Below, piece after piece: positions 8,663 to 17,438 of a stretch of DNA of 64,000 bases. The stretch comes from Arthrobacter crystallopoietes (GTDB lineage Bacteria; Actinomycetota; Actinomycetes; Actinomycetales; Micrococcaceae). The position numbers were made by a program, and so were the translations under genes. Every line of letters starts with the position of its first letter. Position 1 is the stretch's first letter. Under the pieces are notes generated by a model, which saw only the letters and a list, made by a program, of their open reading frames with translations, was not told where the DNA came from and searched no databases. The stretch is taken from assembly GCF_017603825.1 (NCBI RefSeq), contig NZ_CP072014.1, positions 2,356,001 through 2,420,000 on the forward strand, in the 5' to 3' direction.

Positions 8663-10642
8663 TCAGCCGGCGTGGATGGCCGGACGGCGGTCCGGATCCG
8701 GCTCGTTCTCGCGGATGATCTCGCGCACCACCGGCGCCGTGTCGCCCTGTCCGAGCAGCAGGTAGCGCATCAAGTGGGTGAGCGGATTGCCTTCCGACCA
8801 CTCGAAGTAGGCGTGTGGCCGCACCCCGGTGGCATCGCGCAGGGCCAGCAGGATGGCGGCGATGGCATTGGGCGCGGCGGGGCTCTTCACGCGCAGGATG
8901 CGGTGGCCGCCGACATCGGCGCCCCTGACGTGGAGCGCGTCGCTGAAGGTTGACGGGTCGCTGACTTCGATCTCCAGGAACAGCACGTCCGCGCTTCCCG
9001 GCACCGGGTTGATGCTGCGCTGGGCGGCTTCCTTCATCGCGTACTCCTGCTCGGTGGCTACGTGCGGCTTGTGCGCGATCAGGTTCAGCCGGTTGTCGTG
9101 CGCCAGCGAATCCGTGATGAACCGCCGGGCCGTTTCATCGAACTCGATCCGGTCGGCGCGCAGCTCGGTGGTCCGGGTGACCCGGGAAACCAGCGACACC
9201 GCGATGATGCCGCCAATGAAGAACGCGGAGATCATCAGTCCGTCCGGCTTTTCAATAATGTTGGCGATCAGGGCATACAGCAGGACCGCGGACAGCACCG
9301 TGAAGGCCAGCCCCGCCCGTCTTTGGCGCCGTCGTACGGTGGAAATAGCGACGGCGACCGACGCCGAGACCATCATGGCCAGGATCCCCGTGGCGTAGGC
9401 GCCGGCCTGGGCATCGACGTCCGCGTTGAAAACGATGGTGATCAGGATGCTCACGCCCGTGTAGACCAGGACCACCGGCCGCACCGCGCGGCTCCACTCG
9501 GGGGCCATGCCGTAGGAGGGCAGATAGCGGGGGACGATATTGATCAGGCCGGCCATGGCCGAGGCGCCGGCGAACCACAGGATCAGGATGCTGCTGATGT
9601 CGTACGCGGTGCCGAAGCCGTCGCCGAACCGCTCGTGCGCCAGGTAGGCCAGGGCGCGGCCATTGGCCTCGCCACCCTCTGCGAAGGCGTCGGCGGGGAT
9701 CAGCAGAGTGGTGACGAAGCTGCTGCCCAGCAGGTACACGCTCATGATGACGGCGGCGGCCGTGAGGAGTTTCCGGGTATTGCGGACACGGGAGGCAAGC
9801 CGCTCCGCGGGTGTCCGGCCCTTCGCCGCGACCAGGGGCATCATGCTGACGCCGGTTTCGAAGCCGGAGAGCCCCAGGACCAGCAGCGGAAAGGCCAGCA
9901 GCGCCGGGAGCACCAGCCCGCCGAGGCCGCCCGGTGCCGTGGTAAGGGCATCCGTCCAGCCGGCGAGCACGCCCGGCGTCGTGAAGACCTCGATCACGCC
10001 GGCGCCGATAACGACGGCATTGAGCCCCAGGAAGACGGCCACCAGCGGGATGGCCACGGCCACGGCCTCGGTGAAGCCGAGCAGGAACACCCCGCCGAGG
10101 ATGAGCAGCAGGATAATCGTCACGGGGACAGGATGGCCGCGGATGGCATCGGGCGCGTAGGGGTTTTCCAGCAGGTGGACGGTCGCGTCGGCCGAGGAGA
10201 GCGTGATGGTGATGATCCACGAGGTGGCGACGAAGCCCAGCAGGATCAGCACAAAAATCTTGCCCCGCCAGAACGGTAGCAGGTGCTCGAGCATCGCCAC
10301 GGAACCCTGCCCGTGCGGGCTCGCCTTCGCCACCCGGCGGTACATCGGGAGCATGCCCAGCAGCGTCAGGGCCACGATCAGCAGCGTGGCCAGCGGCGAG
10401 AGCACGCCCGCGGCCAGGGCCGCGATCGCCGGCAGGTAGGACAGTGTGGAGAAGTAATCCACACCGGTCAGGCACATGACCTTCCACCACGGCTGCTGGG
10501 TACCGTGGGTCTCGCGGCCCGCCGGCCCGACCGGCTGGACAGCGTGCGCCGTCAGCCAGCGTGAGACGCCATGGGCCGGCTTGTGCTGCGAGCCCGGCCG
10601 GGGAACGCTTGCGGGGATGGAGTACTGAGTGGAGGTGGCCAC
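8663..10642 (-). CDS. APC-superfamily permease, KimA-like (probable K+ transporter)
   Basis: A 659-residue permease: about twelve membrane segments (residues ~55-500) followed by a ~150-residue soluble C-terminal domain, the layout of KimA (B. subtilis, 607 residues). The first helix contains DYFSTLSY, matching the spacing of the potassium-binding Asp and Tyr in KimA (D-x6-Y). GTG 10642 is chosen because AGAGG lies 7 bases upstream; an ATG 21 codons earlier lacks a ribosome site. It is divergent from a KdpD-like kinase gene. Potassium transport is inferred from family and context; an amino acid permease is the alternative. Confidence 0.72.
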   Translation of the reverse strand: MATSTQYSIPASVPRPGSQHKPAHGVSRWLTAHAVQPVGPAGRETHGTQQPWWKVMCLTGVDYFSTLSYLPAIAALAAGVLSPLATLLIVALTLLGMLPMYRRVAKASPHGQGSVAMLEHLLPFWRGKIFVLILLGFVATSWIITITLSSADATVHLLENPYAPDAIRGHPVPVTIILLLILGGVFLLGFTEAVAVAIPLVAVFLGLNAVVIGAGVIEVFTTPGVLAGWTDALTTAPGGLGGLVLPALLAFPLLVLGLSGFETGVSMMPLVAAKGRTPAERLASRVRNTRKLLTAAAVIMSVYLLGSSFVTTLLIPADAFAEGGEANGRALAYLAHERFGDGFGTAYDISSILILWFAGASAMAGLINIVPRYLPSYGMAPEWSRAVRPVVLVYTGVSILITIVFNADVDAQAGAYATGILAMMVSASVAVAISTVRRRQRRAGLAFTVLSAVLLYALIANIIEKPDGLMISAFFIGGIIAVSLVSRVTRTTELRADRIEFDETARRFITDSLAHDNRLNLIAHKPHVATEQEYAMKEAAQRSINPVPGSADVLFLEIEVSDPSTFSDALHVRGADVGGHRILRVKSPAAPNAIAAILLALRDATGVRPHAYFEWSEGNPLTHLMRYLLLGQGDTAPVVREIIRENEPDPDRRPAIHAG

Positions 10643-10743
10643 CGTGATGCCTCTTTCTGGTCCGGATCCGGTGGGGATCCGGTGCAAAATCCTACAACTG
10701 TACAACGCCGAAAAGGCCGGAATCCGGCGTCCCAGGGCGTTAA

Positions 10744-10754
10744 GAAATCATCAA
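10744..10754. promoter_or_regulatory. Shared motif GAAATCATCAA in the permease/kdpD intergenic region
   Basis: GAAATCATCAA lies in an AT-rich patch of the 192-base region between the divergent permease and kinase genes. The identical 11 bases recur at 12845-12855, in front of the 34-residue peptide and the response regulator gene. An exact match in two regulatory regions of one module suggests a site for the KdpE-like regulator, but two copies are thin evidence. Confidence 0.35.
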
Positions 10755-10834
10755 AAATACGACGACGGCGCCGCGGGCTGTCCACGGATGAAGCCGCGTC
10801 GACGGCGCGCGGTCCGGTCGGGAAGAATGGGCGC

Positions 10835-12739
10835 ATGACGGACATGGTGCCGGAGCGCGAATGCGTGCTCGTCGGGCTCAGCGGCGGCCCCGAGGGGCAG
10901 GCCCTTCTCCACCGGGCGGCACGGATCGTGGCCGGAAGGGCAGGCGGCGAACTGCACGCCGTCCATGTCCGCACGACGGGCAGGGCGGGAACCGAATCGC
11001 CCAAGGAACTGGACCTGCAACGCAAGCTGGTCACCGAGCTCGGAGGCACCTACCACACGGTCGGCGGCGGCGATCCGGCGCAGACCTTGCTCGACTTTGC
11101 CCGCAGCATCAACGCCACCCAGATTGTGGTGGGGGTGCCGCGCGGGGGCGGGACCCGCGGAGTCGCCATGGCCAGCGTTTTCAACCGGGCCAATCTGTTC
11201 AATCGGGGCAGCAGGTTCAGCCGGGGGACCGGCGCCAGGCTCGTCCGGATTGCCGGGGACATCGACGTGCATCTGGTCGCGCAGGAACACGGCGGTAGCT
11301 ACAGGCCGGCCCGCCGACCGAATGATTTGGGCCGGCTGCGGCTGGTTGCCGGCTTCGTCCTGGCCGTGCTCCTGCCACCCGCCCTGCAGTACCTGCTGGG
11401 ACATTGGCCGCATGACCATTTCGCCACCGATCTGCTCATCCAGCTAACCGGCACCATCGCCGTCGCGCTGCTGGGTGGACTCTGGCCCGCCGTCATTACC
11501 GCGGTCCTGAGCAGCGTGATGGTGAACTACTTCGCCGTCCAACCCGTGGGCAGCATGGACATCCGGGACCCGGAGAACATTCTCACGCTGCTGGTCTTCC
11601 TCGCCGTTGCGGTGGCAGTGTCGCTCGTCGTCGGGCTTTCGGCGCGGCGCAGCCGGGAGGCGTCCGCGGCCGGGGCCGAGGCGGCGGCGCTGGGGGAGCT
11701 GAGCCGCAATGCGGTGGCCACCCAGGAGAGTGTGCCGGAATTCCTCGAACGGGTCCGCGAACATTTCCAGAGCGACGGCGCCGGGCTTTACATCCGCAAG
11801 GATAACGACGGCGAACCGGACGCCTGGCACCCGGTGCACAGTGCCGGCGCTGTGCCTTCGAAACTGCAGGACGCGGACAACCTGGAACGTATCGACGCCA
11901 CCCGGACCCTCGCGCTGACCGGGCGGATCCTGAACCAGCGGGAGCGGCGGCTGCTGACAGCGTTCGGCGCCCACCTGCTGGCCATGCTGCAACGCGACCA
12001 GCTGATGGCCAGCCGCCGTGACGTCCAGCGCCTCGCGGAGGGAAACCAGATGCGCACTTCCATCCTCCGGGCGGTCTCGCACGATCTGCGCACCCCGCTG
12101 GCGGGCATCAAGCTGGCGGTGAGCAGCCTGCGTCAGGACGCCGTCCAGTTCCCGCCCGAGGAGGAGGCGGAACTGCTCGCCACCATCGAGGACTACACGG
12201 ACCGGCTGGACTCGCTGGTGGGCAATCTGCTGGACATGTCGCGGATCACCGGAGACTCGATGGCGCCGCTGATCCGCCCGGTCCATTGGCAGGACGCCGT
12301 CGCCGACGCCCTGCGCGGACTGCCGGCCGAGCACGTGCTGGTCGACCTGCCGGACAACATGCCCCCGGTCGACGCGGACCAGGGCATGCTCGAGCGCGTC
12401 ATCGCCAACATCGTGGAAAACGCGCTCAAGTACGCCCGCGGCTCGGACGTGCGGATCACCGGCCTGATCGGCGGGATGGGCAGTGCCACCGTCGAGGGGC
12501 GCCCGGCCAGCGAACTGCGGATTATCGACGCCGGACAGGGCGTGCCGGCGGAACAAGTCATCAACATGTTCCGGCCGTTCCAACGGCTCGACGACGCACC
12601 CGCCGGCACCGGAATCGGGCTCGGCCTGGCCGTGGCCAAGGGCTTCACCGAGGCCATGGGCGGCAGGCTACTGGCCGAGAACACGCCAGGCGGCGGGCTG
12701 ACCATGGTCATCCAGCTGCCGCTCTCGACCGGGGTCTGA
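10835..12739 (+). CDS. KdpD-like sensor histidine kinase lacking the N-terminal KdpD domain
   Basis: A 634-residue kinase. Residues 1-130 form a universal-stress-protein-like domain (CVLVGLSGGPEG... ATQIVVGVPRGG); four membrane helices of DUF4118 type follow (about 165-275), then a GAF-like region, HisKA with H416 in SHDLRTPL, and an HATPase domain with NIVENALKYA and GIGLGLAV. E. coli KdpD is about 890 residues; the missing part is its N-terminal domain with the Walker-type ATP site. It should sense potassium or ionic stress and phosphorylate the regulator at 13177. The start is the first ATG before the conserved domain; its ribosome site is weak. Confidence 0.85.
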   Translation: MTDMVPERECVLVGLSGGPEGQALLHRAARIVAGRAGGELHAVHVRTTGRAGTESPKELDLQRKLVTELGGTYHTVGGGDPAQTLLDFARSINATQIVVGVPRGGGTRGVAMASVFNRANLFNRGSRFSRGTGARLVRIAGDIDVHLVAQEHGGSYRPARRPNDLGRLRLVAGFVLAVLLPPALQYLLGHWPHDHFATDLLIQLTGTIAVALLGGLWPAVITAVLSSVMVNYFAVQPVGSMDIRDPENILTLLVFLAVAVAVSLVVGLSARRSREASAAGAEAAALGELSRNAVATQESVPEFLERVREHFQSDGAGLYIRKDNDGEPDAWHPVHSAGAVPSKLQDADNLERIDATRTLALTGRILNQRERRLLTAFGAHLLAMLQRDQLMASRRDVQRLAEGNQMRTSILRAVSHDLRTPLAGIKLAVSSLRQDAVQFPPEEEAELLATIEDYTDRLDSLVGNLLDMSRITGDSMAPLIRPVHWQDAVADALRGLPAEHVLVDLPDNMPPVDADQGMLERVIANIVENALKYARGSDVRITGLIGGMGSATVEGRPASELRIIDAGQGVPAEQVINMFRPFQRLDDAPAGTGIGLGLAVAKGFTEAMGGRLLAENTPGGGLTMVIQLPLSTGV

Positions 12740-12844
12740 GGTTCGGGAATGCGGGGGCGGTGAGTACGCGACCTGCTCCCTGCCCACGTCGGCTACTGGC
12801 CACAGGCGTTGGAAATACGTAAAGAACCGACCCTGTGCCGTGAG

Positions 12845-12855
12845 GAAATCATCAA
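12845..12855. promoter_or_regulatory. Second copy of motif GAAATCATCAA
   Basis: Identical to the 11 bases at 10744-10754. It sits in the 229-base gap between the kinase gene and the 34-residue peptide, upstream of the hairpin at 12894-12949. The position would suit autoregulation of the response-regulator transcript. Confidence 0.33.
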
Positions 12856-12893
12856 CATTAGCTTCAGGCAGTGGACCTGAGCGTTGACTTGAA

Positions 12894-12949
12894 GGGACGG
12901 GACATGCGCACGGCGGGGAACTACCGCTTCCGGTGAGGCAGCCCGTCCC
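12894..12949 (+). promoter_or_regulatory. Long hairpin in the leader of the micropeptide and kdpE transcript
   Basis: GGGACGGG (12894-12901) pairs perfectly with CCCGTCCC (12942-12949); an inner GCGG/CCGC stem (12913-12916 with 12924-12927) lies in the loop. The structure ends just before the ribosome site GGAG of the 34-residue peptide, so it could control its translation. It lacks the conserved core I would expect of a ydaO-type c-di-AMP riboswitch, so no known class is assigned. Confidence 0.4.
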
Positions 12950-12968
12950 AACAGATGGAGTTCCCGTG

Positions 12969-13073
12969 ATGGAAGTGGAATTGTGGCAGATCCTGCTGGT
13001 GGTAGCCGTGGGTGGCAGCATGCTGGCGTTCCTGATCCGTTCATTGATCCGGTCCCGCACATGGTGGCACTGA
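12969..13073 (+). CDS. 34-residue single-pass membrane peptide
   Basis: ATG 12969 is preceded by GGAG with an 8-base spacer and opens a 34-codon frame ending in TGA at 13071. The product is a short acidic start, one hydrophobic helix (QILLVVAVGGSMLAFLI) and a basic, Trp-rich tail (RSRTWWH): a typical inner-membrane micropeptide with N-out/C-in charge. It is close in size to KdpF (about 29 residues), although no KdpABC genes are here. Between kdpD and kdpE it may modulate the kinase or the permease. The reading frame and signals are seen; the function is unknown. Confidence 0.55.
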   Translation: MEVELWQILLVVAVGGSMLAFLIRSLIRSRTWWH

Positions 13074-13176
13074 GCACCCAGTTGGGCTGAGGAACTGGCG
13101 GCAGGGCGGCACAACCGGGTCTTCCTGACAGAATGGGCCCAGCACAGCGCCCGGCCGGCACGGCAGAAGGAGCCCC

Positions 13177-13860
13177 ATGACCAACGTGCTCATCGTCGAC
13201 GACGAGCCGCAGATCCTTCGCGCCCTGCAGATCAACCTCAACGCCCGGGGGTATCAGACACTCCCGGCGGCGGACGGCGCCTCCGCGCTGGACCAGGCAG
13301 CCAAGCATGCTGTCGACGTCGTTATTTTGGATCTGGGTCTGCCGGACATGGACGGCATCGACGTCATCCGTGGCCTGCGCGGCTGGACGGACGTACCGAT
13401 CATCATTCTTTCCGCGCGGCATGCATCGGACGAGAAGGTGGACGCGCTGGACGCCGGGGCCGACGATTACGTCACCAAACCCTTCGACCTGAACGAGCTG
13501 CTGGCGCGCGTCCGTGCGGCTACGCGCCGGGTGGGAGGGGCACCGGAGAGCCCCACCGTGGAAACCGCGGACTTCGAGATCAGCCTGATCGACAAGCGCG
13601 TTACCCGCAACGGCGAGGCGGTCCGGCTGACGCCGATCGAGTGGAACATTCTGGAACTGCTGGCGCGCAATCCCGGCAGGCTGATCTCCCAGCAGCAGGT
13701 CCTGACCCATGTGTGGGGACCCGCCTACACGAAGGAAACACAGTATCTGCGGGTTTACATCGCGCAATTGCGCCGCAAGCTTGAACCGGACCCGGCGAGA
13801 CCGCGCTACCTGCTCACCGAGGCAGGGATGGGCTACCGGTTCGAACCGGGAACTAGCTGA
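13177..13860 (+). CDS. KdpE-like response regulator, OmpR/PhoB family
   Basis: A 227-residue regulator with an N-terminal receiver domain (acidic pair DD at 8-9, phospho-acceptor D52 in ILDLGLPDMDG, conserved Lys in VTKPFD) and a C-terminal OmpR-type winged helix (about 130-225, ending YLLTEAGMGYRFEPG). It is the partner of the kinase at 10835. AGGAGC precedes the start. Target genes are likely the divergent permease and perhaps itself, since no kdpFABC is present. Confidence 0.87.
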   Translation: MTNVLIVDDEPQILRALQINLNARGYQTLPAADGASALDQAAKHAVDVVILDLGLPDMDGIDVIRGLRGWTDVPIIILSARHASDEKVDALDAGADDYVTKPFDLNELLARVRAATRRVGGAPESPTVETADFEISLIDKRVTRNGEAVRLTPIEWNILELLARNPGRLISQQQVLTHVWGPAYTKETQYLRVYIAQLRRKLEPDPARPRYLLTEAGMGYRFEPGTS

Positions 13861-13875
13861 TCCGGCGGCCGGTTT

Positions 13876-14094
13876 CTACGCGCCGCCGCCGCCAGAGTCG
13901 CAGCCGGCGCTGCCGCCGGAGTCGATATGTCCTCCGAAGGTTCCTGCTGTATACGCTCCGGGCCCGACCCAGCCGGCATCGGCGCGGCGGCCCCGCCGGA
14001 CACGCTTGGCTGCCCGGCCGTTTGCACGGGTTGCCAGTAGCAACCACACGACAGCGGCCACTACGAGGATGATCATGACAATGGCGAACTCCAT
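13876..14094 (-). CDS. Small membrane protein with glycine/serine-rich tail, unknown function
   Basis: A 72-residue protein converging on the response regulator gene with 15 bases between stops. It has one N-terminal hydrophobic helix (IVMIILVVAAVVWLLLA), a basic patch (NGRAAKRVRRGRR) and a Gly/Ser-rich tail ending in a repeat of glycines with one cysteine, much like other short membrane proteins with a CxxSGGGGG-type end. AGGAG lies 6 bases before ATG 14094. I do not recognise a named family. Confidence 0.6.
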   Translation of the reverse strand: MEFAIVMIILVVAAVVWLLLATRANGRAAKRVRRGRRADAGWVGPGAYTAGTFGGHIDSGGSAGCDSGGGGA

Positions 14095-14183
14095 GTGAAC
14101 TCCTGTCGTTGGCTTCAGCGTAGGGGCGGAGAGACGGACAGACAATAGCCAGCCCGCGCAGAAGCCGGCGGTAGACTGCGTCC

Positions 14184-14519
14184 GTGCCAGGAGGAGTGCT
14201 GGACTCGAACACGCGGCGCACCCGGATCATCTCCGCGGTGCTGGCCGTGCTGCTCGGCTGGCTCATCGTCGGCTACCCGGCCGCCATTCTGGCATTCATC
14301 GCGATGGTCAGTTTCAGCGGCTGCTTCCTGGAATGTTCGGAGCCGGATCCGCTCGGCGGAGTCCTCACACTCAGTGCAGCGCTGATCCTGGTTGCCGCAC
14401 CGTTGCTGGTCGCCTGGAGCATCCTGAAACCCGGCTCGCGGGCATGGAAGTTCGGCGCCGGCGCCGTCGCAGTTCTGGCCGCGGTCTTCCTGTACGGACA
14501 GCTGGCCGGAGCGCTCTGA
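14184..14519 (+). CDS. Small multi-pass membrane protein, unknown function
   Basis: A 111-residue protein with three likely membrane segments: SAVLAVLLGWLIVGYPAAIL, LTLSAALILVAAPLLVAW and GAGAVAVLAAVFLYG, separated by a short loop with a CFLEC pair. The GTG start at 14184 is uncertain, because the best Shine-Dalgarno-like run (AGGAGG) lies just after it, next to another in-frame GTG at 14196. It has no recognised domain and its neighbours give no clear role. Confidence 0.55.
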   Translation: MPGGVLDSNTRRTRIISAVLAVLLGWLIVGYPAAILAFIAMVSFSGCFLECSEPDPLGGVLTLSAALILVAAPLLVAWSILKPGSRAWKFGAGAVAVLAAVFLYGQLAGAL

Positions 14520-14579
14520 CGGAATCGGACGCCCAGGAGCGTGCACCGTGCCTCCAAGTTGGCGCCGTGTCCCTCAGCC

Positions 14580-15104
14580 TCAGGCCCTGCTGCGCAGGGC
14601 GGACCAGGTGTCCAGGGCGTAATAGGTCTGCCGCTGGTAGACCAGCGGCTGGGCGATCGAGCCGCCGTCGAGAATCTGCAGCACCTGAGCAGCGAGGACA
14701 ATGCCGGTTCCGGCCGGCATCCGGTCAAGGGGCTTGCAGCGGAGCACCGTGCCGACGCCGCGGATGATCGGTTCGCCCGTCGGCGCGGTGTACCAGTCCA
14801 TGTTGAACCCGAAACGGTGGGAACCCGGACGGGCGAAAAGTTCGGCAAGCCTGCGGTTGGCGGTAGTGAGCAGGTGGACGGCAAGCGTTTCGGCTGCCAG
14901 CAGGGCGGCTCCGGATTCGCTGCTTGGCATGATGGAAAGCGCAAGCACCGGAGGTTCCGCAGACACGGAAATCACAGAGGACGCGGTAATTCCTGCCGGC
15001 CCATCTGGTCCGGCAGCGGTGACAATTGCTACACCTGCGGGATGGGCGGCGAATGCGGCGCGGAAGGCGGCGGCGAGGCCTGGAGTCTGGGCGTCCTGCG
15101 GCAT
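14580..15104 (-). CDS. Flavin reductase-like domain protein
   Basis: A 174-residue protein of the flavin reductase-like (DIM6/NtaB) family: PAGVAIVTAAGPDGPAGITASS near residue 22, followed by PPVLALSIM and AVHLLTTANRRLAELFA, all typical of the split-barrel FMN-binding fold. Such proteins reduce FMN with NAD(P)H for partner monooxygenases. No monooxygenase lies nearby, so the partner is unknown. The start overlaps the stop of the upstream lipoprotein gene (TAATG), suggesting co-expression. Confidence 0.82.
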   Translation of the reverse strand: MPQDAQTPGLAAAFRAAFAAHPAGVAIVTAAGPDGPAGITASSVISVSAEPPVLALSIMPSSESGAALLAAETLAVHLLTTANRRLAELFARPGSHRFGFNMDWYTAPTGEPIIRGVGTVLRCKPLDRMPAGTGIVLAAQVLQILDGGSIAQPLVYQRQTYYALDTWSALRSRA

Positions 15105-15325
15105 TAGGGCGTTTCCTGCTCGTCACCGGGCAGGACCGGAGCGGGTGATCCACCCGGCATGGCGGGATCCGTGGGTCCGCTGGGGATACCTGGCGCAGGA
15201 GACTCAGTGGTTTCCACTACGTCCTGCGGTGTTTCCTCTTGGTCCGTGTCGTCGCACCCCACGAGGAAAAGCGCGCTCAAGGCCACGACCGCCGAAAACT
15301 TCTTCGCTGTTTCCTTGGCGTCCAT
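15104..15325 (-). CDS. Small putative lipoprotein, Pro/Thr/acidic-rich
   Basis: A 73-residue protein with an N-terminal signal (KKFSAVVALSALFLVG) ending in a lipobox LVGC at about residue 24, then an acidic Pro/Gly/Thr-rich tail with no folded domain in sight. It is probably anchored in the membrane by its lipidated cysteine. It overlaps the flavin reductase gene by one base. Function is unknown. Confidence 0.55.
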   Translation of the reverse strand: MDAKETAKKFSAVVALSALFLVGCDDTDQEETPQDVVETTESPAPGIPSGPTDPAMPGGSPAPVLPGDEQETP

Positions 15326-15443
15326 GTTCTGCTCCTGCGATGGATCCTGTTTCGCTTAGCCCGTATACAACAGGGTGGCAGTCCTGTTCATCGTTCACAA
15401 GGGGCACGAGCGAGTGGCCCCGGAGAAGCTGCGGCGGAATGCT

Positions 15444-16016
15444 TCAGGCGCGGCGTCTCGCTAAGGCCCTGAACGCGACGGCGGCGATGGCGGCTGCTGC
15501 GGCCCAAGGGGCGCCCACGATGATTGGGTCCAGCCACTCATGGTTTACATCCGCGCGTTTTCTCCCGAACCGTGAGGACAATCCCCGGTGCGTGAATTCG
15601 CTGCGCACGCCGGTTTCGGTGATCGGATTATCCGGACGCAAGCTGGCGAAGGATCGCAGGTGGCTCTCCCACGCATCGACCCGGTCGGCGGCGAGCAGGA
15701 GCAGCCAATGCGCCGCGCGTCCCTCGCTGTACTTTTTGTAGGAGTATTTGCGCATCGCGCCTGAGAGCCCCTTGGGGGGTGCAGAGGTCCCGAAGACAGG
15801 CGTGAGGAACTGGTGCTCGATGGAGCGCTCCCGCGGCCACTTCTCCTCCTGGCGTTCCGGGAAGTCCCAGCGTGCTCCGGTGGCGCCCGGGTCAAACCGC
15901 TCCTTGGGCACTGCCGGGCGGTCCTTGGGATCCAAGTCCGCGCCCCATCCGGGGATTCGTGCCCGGAGATCGTTGCTGGACAGCCGGCGCTCCGGCTTCT
16001 CTGCTCTGTACGGCAT
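15444..16016 (-). CDS. Hypothetical protein, 190 residues
   Basis: A basic, charged protein whose N-terminal half is rich in Arg, Glu and Pro (SNDLRARIPGWGADLDPKDRP). A hydrophobic segment near the C-terminus (APWAAAAAIAAVAFRALA) ends in ARRRA, so it may be tail-anchored. It is followed closely by nothing else on the strand and preceded by the alcohol dehydrogenase 14 bases away, so the two are probably one transcript. I do not recognise the family. Confidence 0.6.
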   Translation of the reverse strand: MPYRAEKPERRLSSNDLRARIPGWGADLDPKDRPAVPKERFDPGATGARWDFPERQEEKWPRERSIEHQFLTPVFGTSAPPKGLSGAMRKYSYKKYSEGRAAHWLLLLAADRVDAWESHLRSFASLRPDNPITETGVRSEFTHRGLSSRFGRKRADVNHEWLDPIIVGAPWAAAAAIAAVAFRALARRRA

Positions 16017-16030
16017 TTCCTGGCCCTTCC

Positions 16031-17179
16031 TCAGCTTGCGTCCGGGACGATGACCGGCTTGATGCAGTCATCGAGCTTCGCGGAGAAGATGTGATATCCC
16101 TCCGCTATGTGCTCCAGCGGAATGCGGTGAGTGATAATGTCGCTGGGTTTGAGGTAGCCGTTCTTGATGTGCTCGAACAGCCGCGGCCACTGGCGTTTTA
16201 CCGGACACTGGTTCATCCGCAGGGTCAAGCCCTTGTTCAGTGCGTCGCCGAACTTCACGGCGCTGAACATCGGGCCATACGCACCCATCACCGAAATAGT
16301 CCCGCCCTTGCGCACAGAATCGATCGCCCAATTCAGTGCCACGGGGGAGCCGCCCTGCAGTTTGAACTTCGCGGCGGTGACATGCTGGGTGAAGTTACCG
16401 TCTGCTTCGGCGCCAACGGCATCGATCGCCACGTCAGCGCCGAGATAATCGGTAATTTTCTTCATTTGGACCACGATGTCGTTGTACTCGGCGAAGTTGT
16501 AGGTCTCGGCGTGGGCGAAGGTGCGAGCCTTTTCCAGCCGGTAGTCCAGATGATCGATGACGATCACGCGCCCCGCCCCCATCAGCCATGACGACTTCGC
16601 CGCGAACAGTCCAACCGGACCCGCTCCGAACACCACCACCGTGTCGCCTTCGACGATGTCCCCGAGCTGGGCACCGAAATAACCGGTGGCGAGGGCATCG
16701 GTCAGCAGCAGTGCGTCCTCCGGATCCATCCACTCCGGCATGATGGAAGGCCCGACGTCGGCAAAGGGCACCCGCACGAACTCCGCCTGGCCGCCGTCGT
16801 AACCACCGCAGGTGTGGGAGTAGCCATAGATAGCGCCTACCGCCGTCGCATTGGGGTTGACGTTGTGGCAGTTGGAATACAGGCCCCGCGCACAGAAGTA
16901 GCAGGACCCGCAGTAGACGTTGAACGGCACCATCACCCTGTCGCCGCGCTTGAGGTTCTGCACCGATGGGCCGACCTCCTCGACGACGCCGATAAACTCG
17001 TGGCCAAAGGTCATGCCTACCCGCGTGTCCGGCATCATGCCGTGGTAGAGATGCAGGTCGGATCCGCAGATGGCCGCGTGCGTTACCCGTACAATCGCGT
17101 CGTTCGGGTGCTCGATCGGGGGTATGTCCTTCTCTTCAACGCGGACCTTGTATGGACCGCGGTACACCATTGCTCTCAT
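16031..17179 (-). CDS. Zinc-dependent alcohol dehydrogenase, formaldehyde dehydrogenase-like
   Basis: A 382-residue medium-chain dehydrogenase. The catalytic zinc ligands are C38 (AAICGSD) and H60-E61 (FGHEF); structural-zinc cysteines are C90, C93, C96 and C104. The NAD-binding motif is VVFGAGPVGLFAA. The length and the GLYSNCHNVNP segment match the glutathione-independent formaldehyde dehydrogenase-like group. The true substrate cannot be read from sequence. It heads a transcript that continues into the 190-residue hypothetical gene. Confidence 0.85.
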   Translation of the reverse strand: MRAMVYRGPYKVRVEEKDIPPIEHPNDAIVRVTHAAICGSDLHLYHGMMPDTRVGMTFGHEFIGVVEEVGPSVQNLKRGDRVMVPFNVYCGSCYFCARGLYSNCHNVNPNATAVGAIYGYSHTCGGYDGGQAEFVRVPFADVGPSIMPEWMDPEDALLLTDALATGYFGAQLGDIVEGDTVVVFGAGPVGLFAAKSSWLMGAGRVIVIDHLDYRLEKARTFAHAETYNFAEYNDIVVQMKKITDYLGADVAIDAVGAEADGNFTQHVTAAKFKLQGGSPVALNWAIDSVRKGGTISVMGAYGPMFSAVKFGDALNKGLTLRMNQCPVKRQWPRLFEHIKNGYLKPSDIITHRIPLEHIAEGYHIFSAKLDDCIKPVIVPDAS

Positions 17180-17438
17180 GAGTGCCGCCTCGGAAGGATG
17201 GTTGGATTGCCGCCAGCTTCACAGGCCGCACCGGCCCGGTCAAGGACTTTGCCCAGGTTGGCCATCAGCCGGCCTCTACATGCTTCCGCACACCCTATGT
17301 CCGGCTGGGCTTAACAGTGACGAGGCAGGGGTGGAGTAGGGGAAACTTGAGGGGACTGTTGCCGACGGAATGCGGGTTCAGTATTCTTCTAGGAAGGTCC
17401 GGCAGTGGGCTGGAACGAACTATCCTGCCGGAGCTGCC

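Noticed and set aside
12894-12949. c-di-AMP (ydaO) riboswitch before the potassium-module genes
   Set aside because: Functionally tempting, but the conserved core segments I know (such as GCUAAC-type and GGAGGAACC-type stretches) are not visible.
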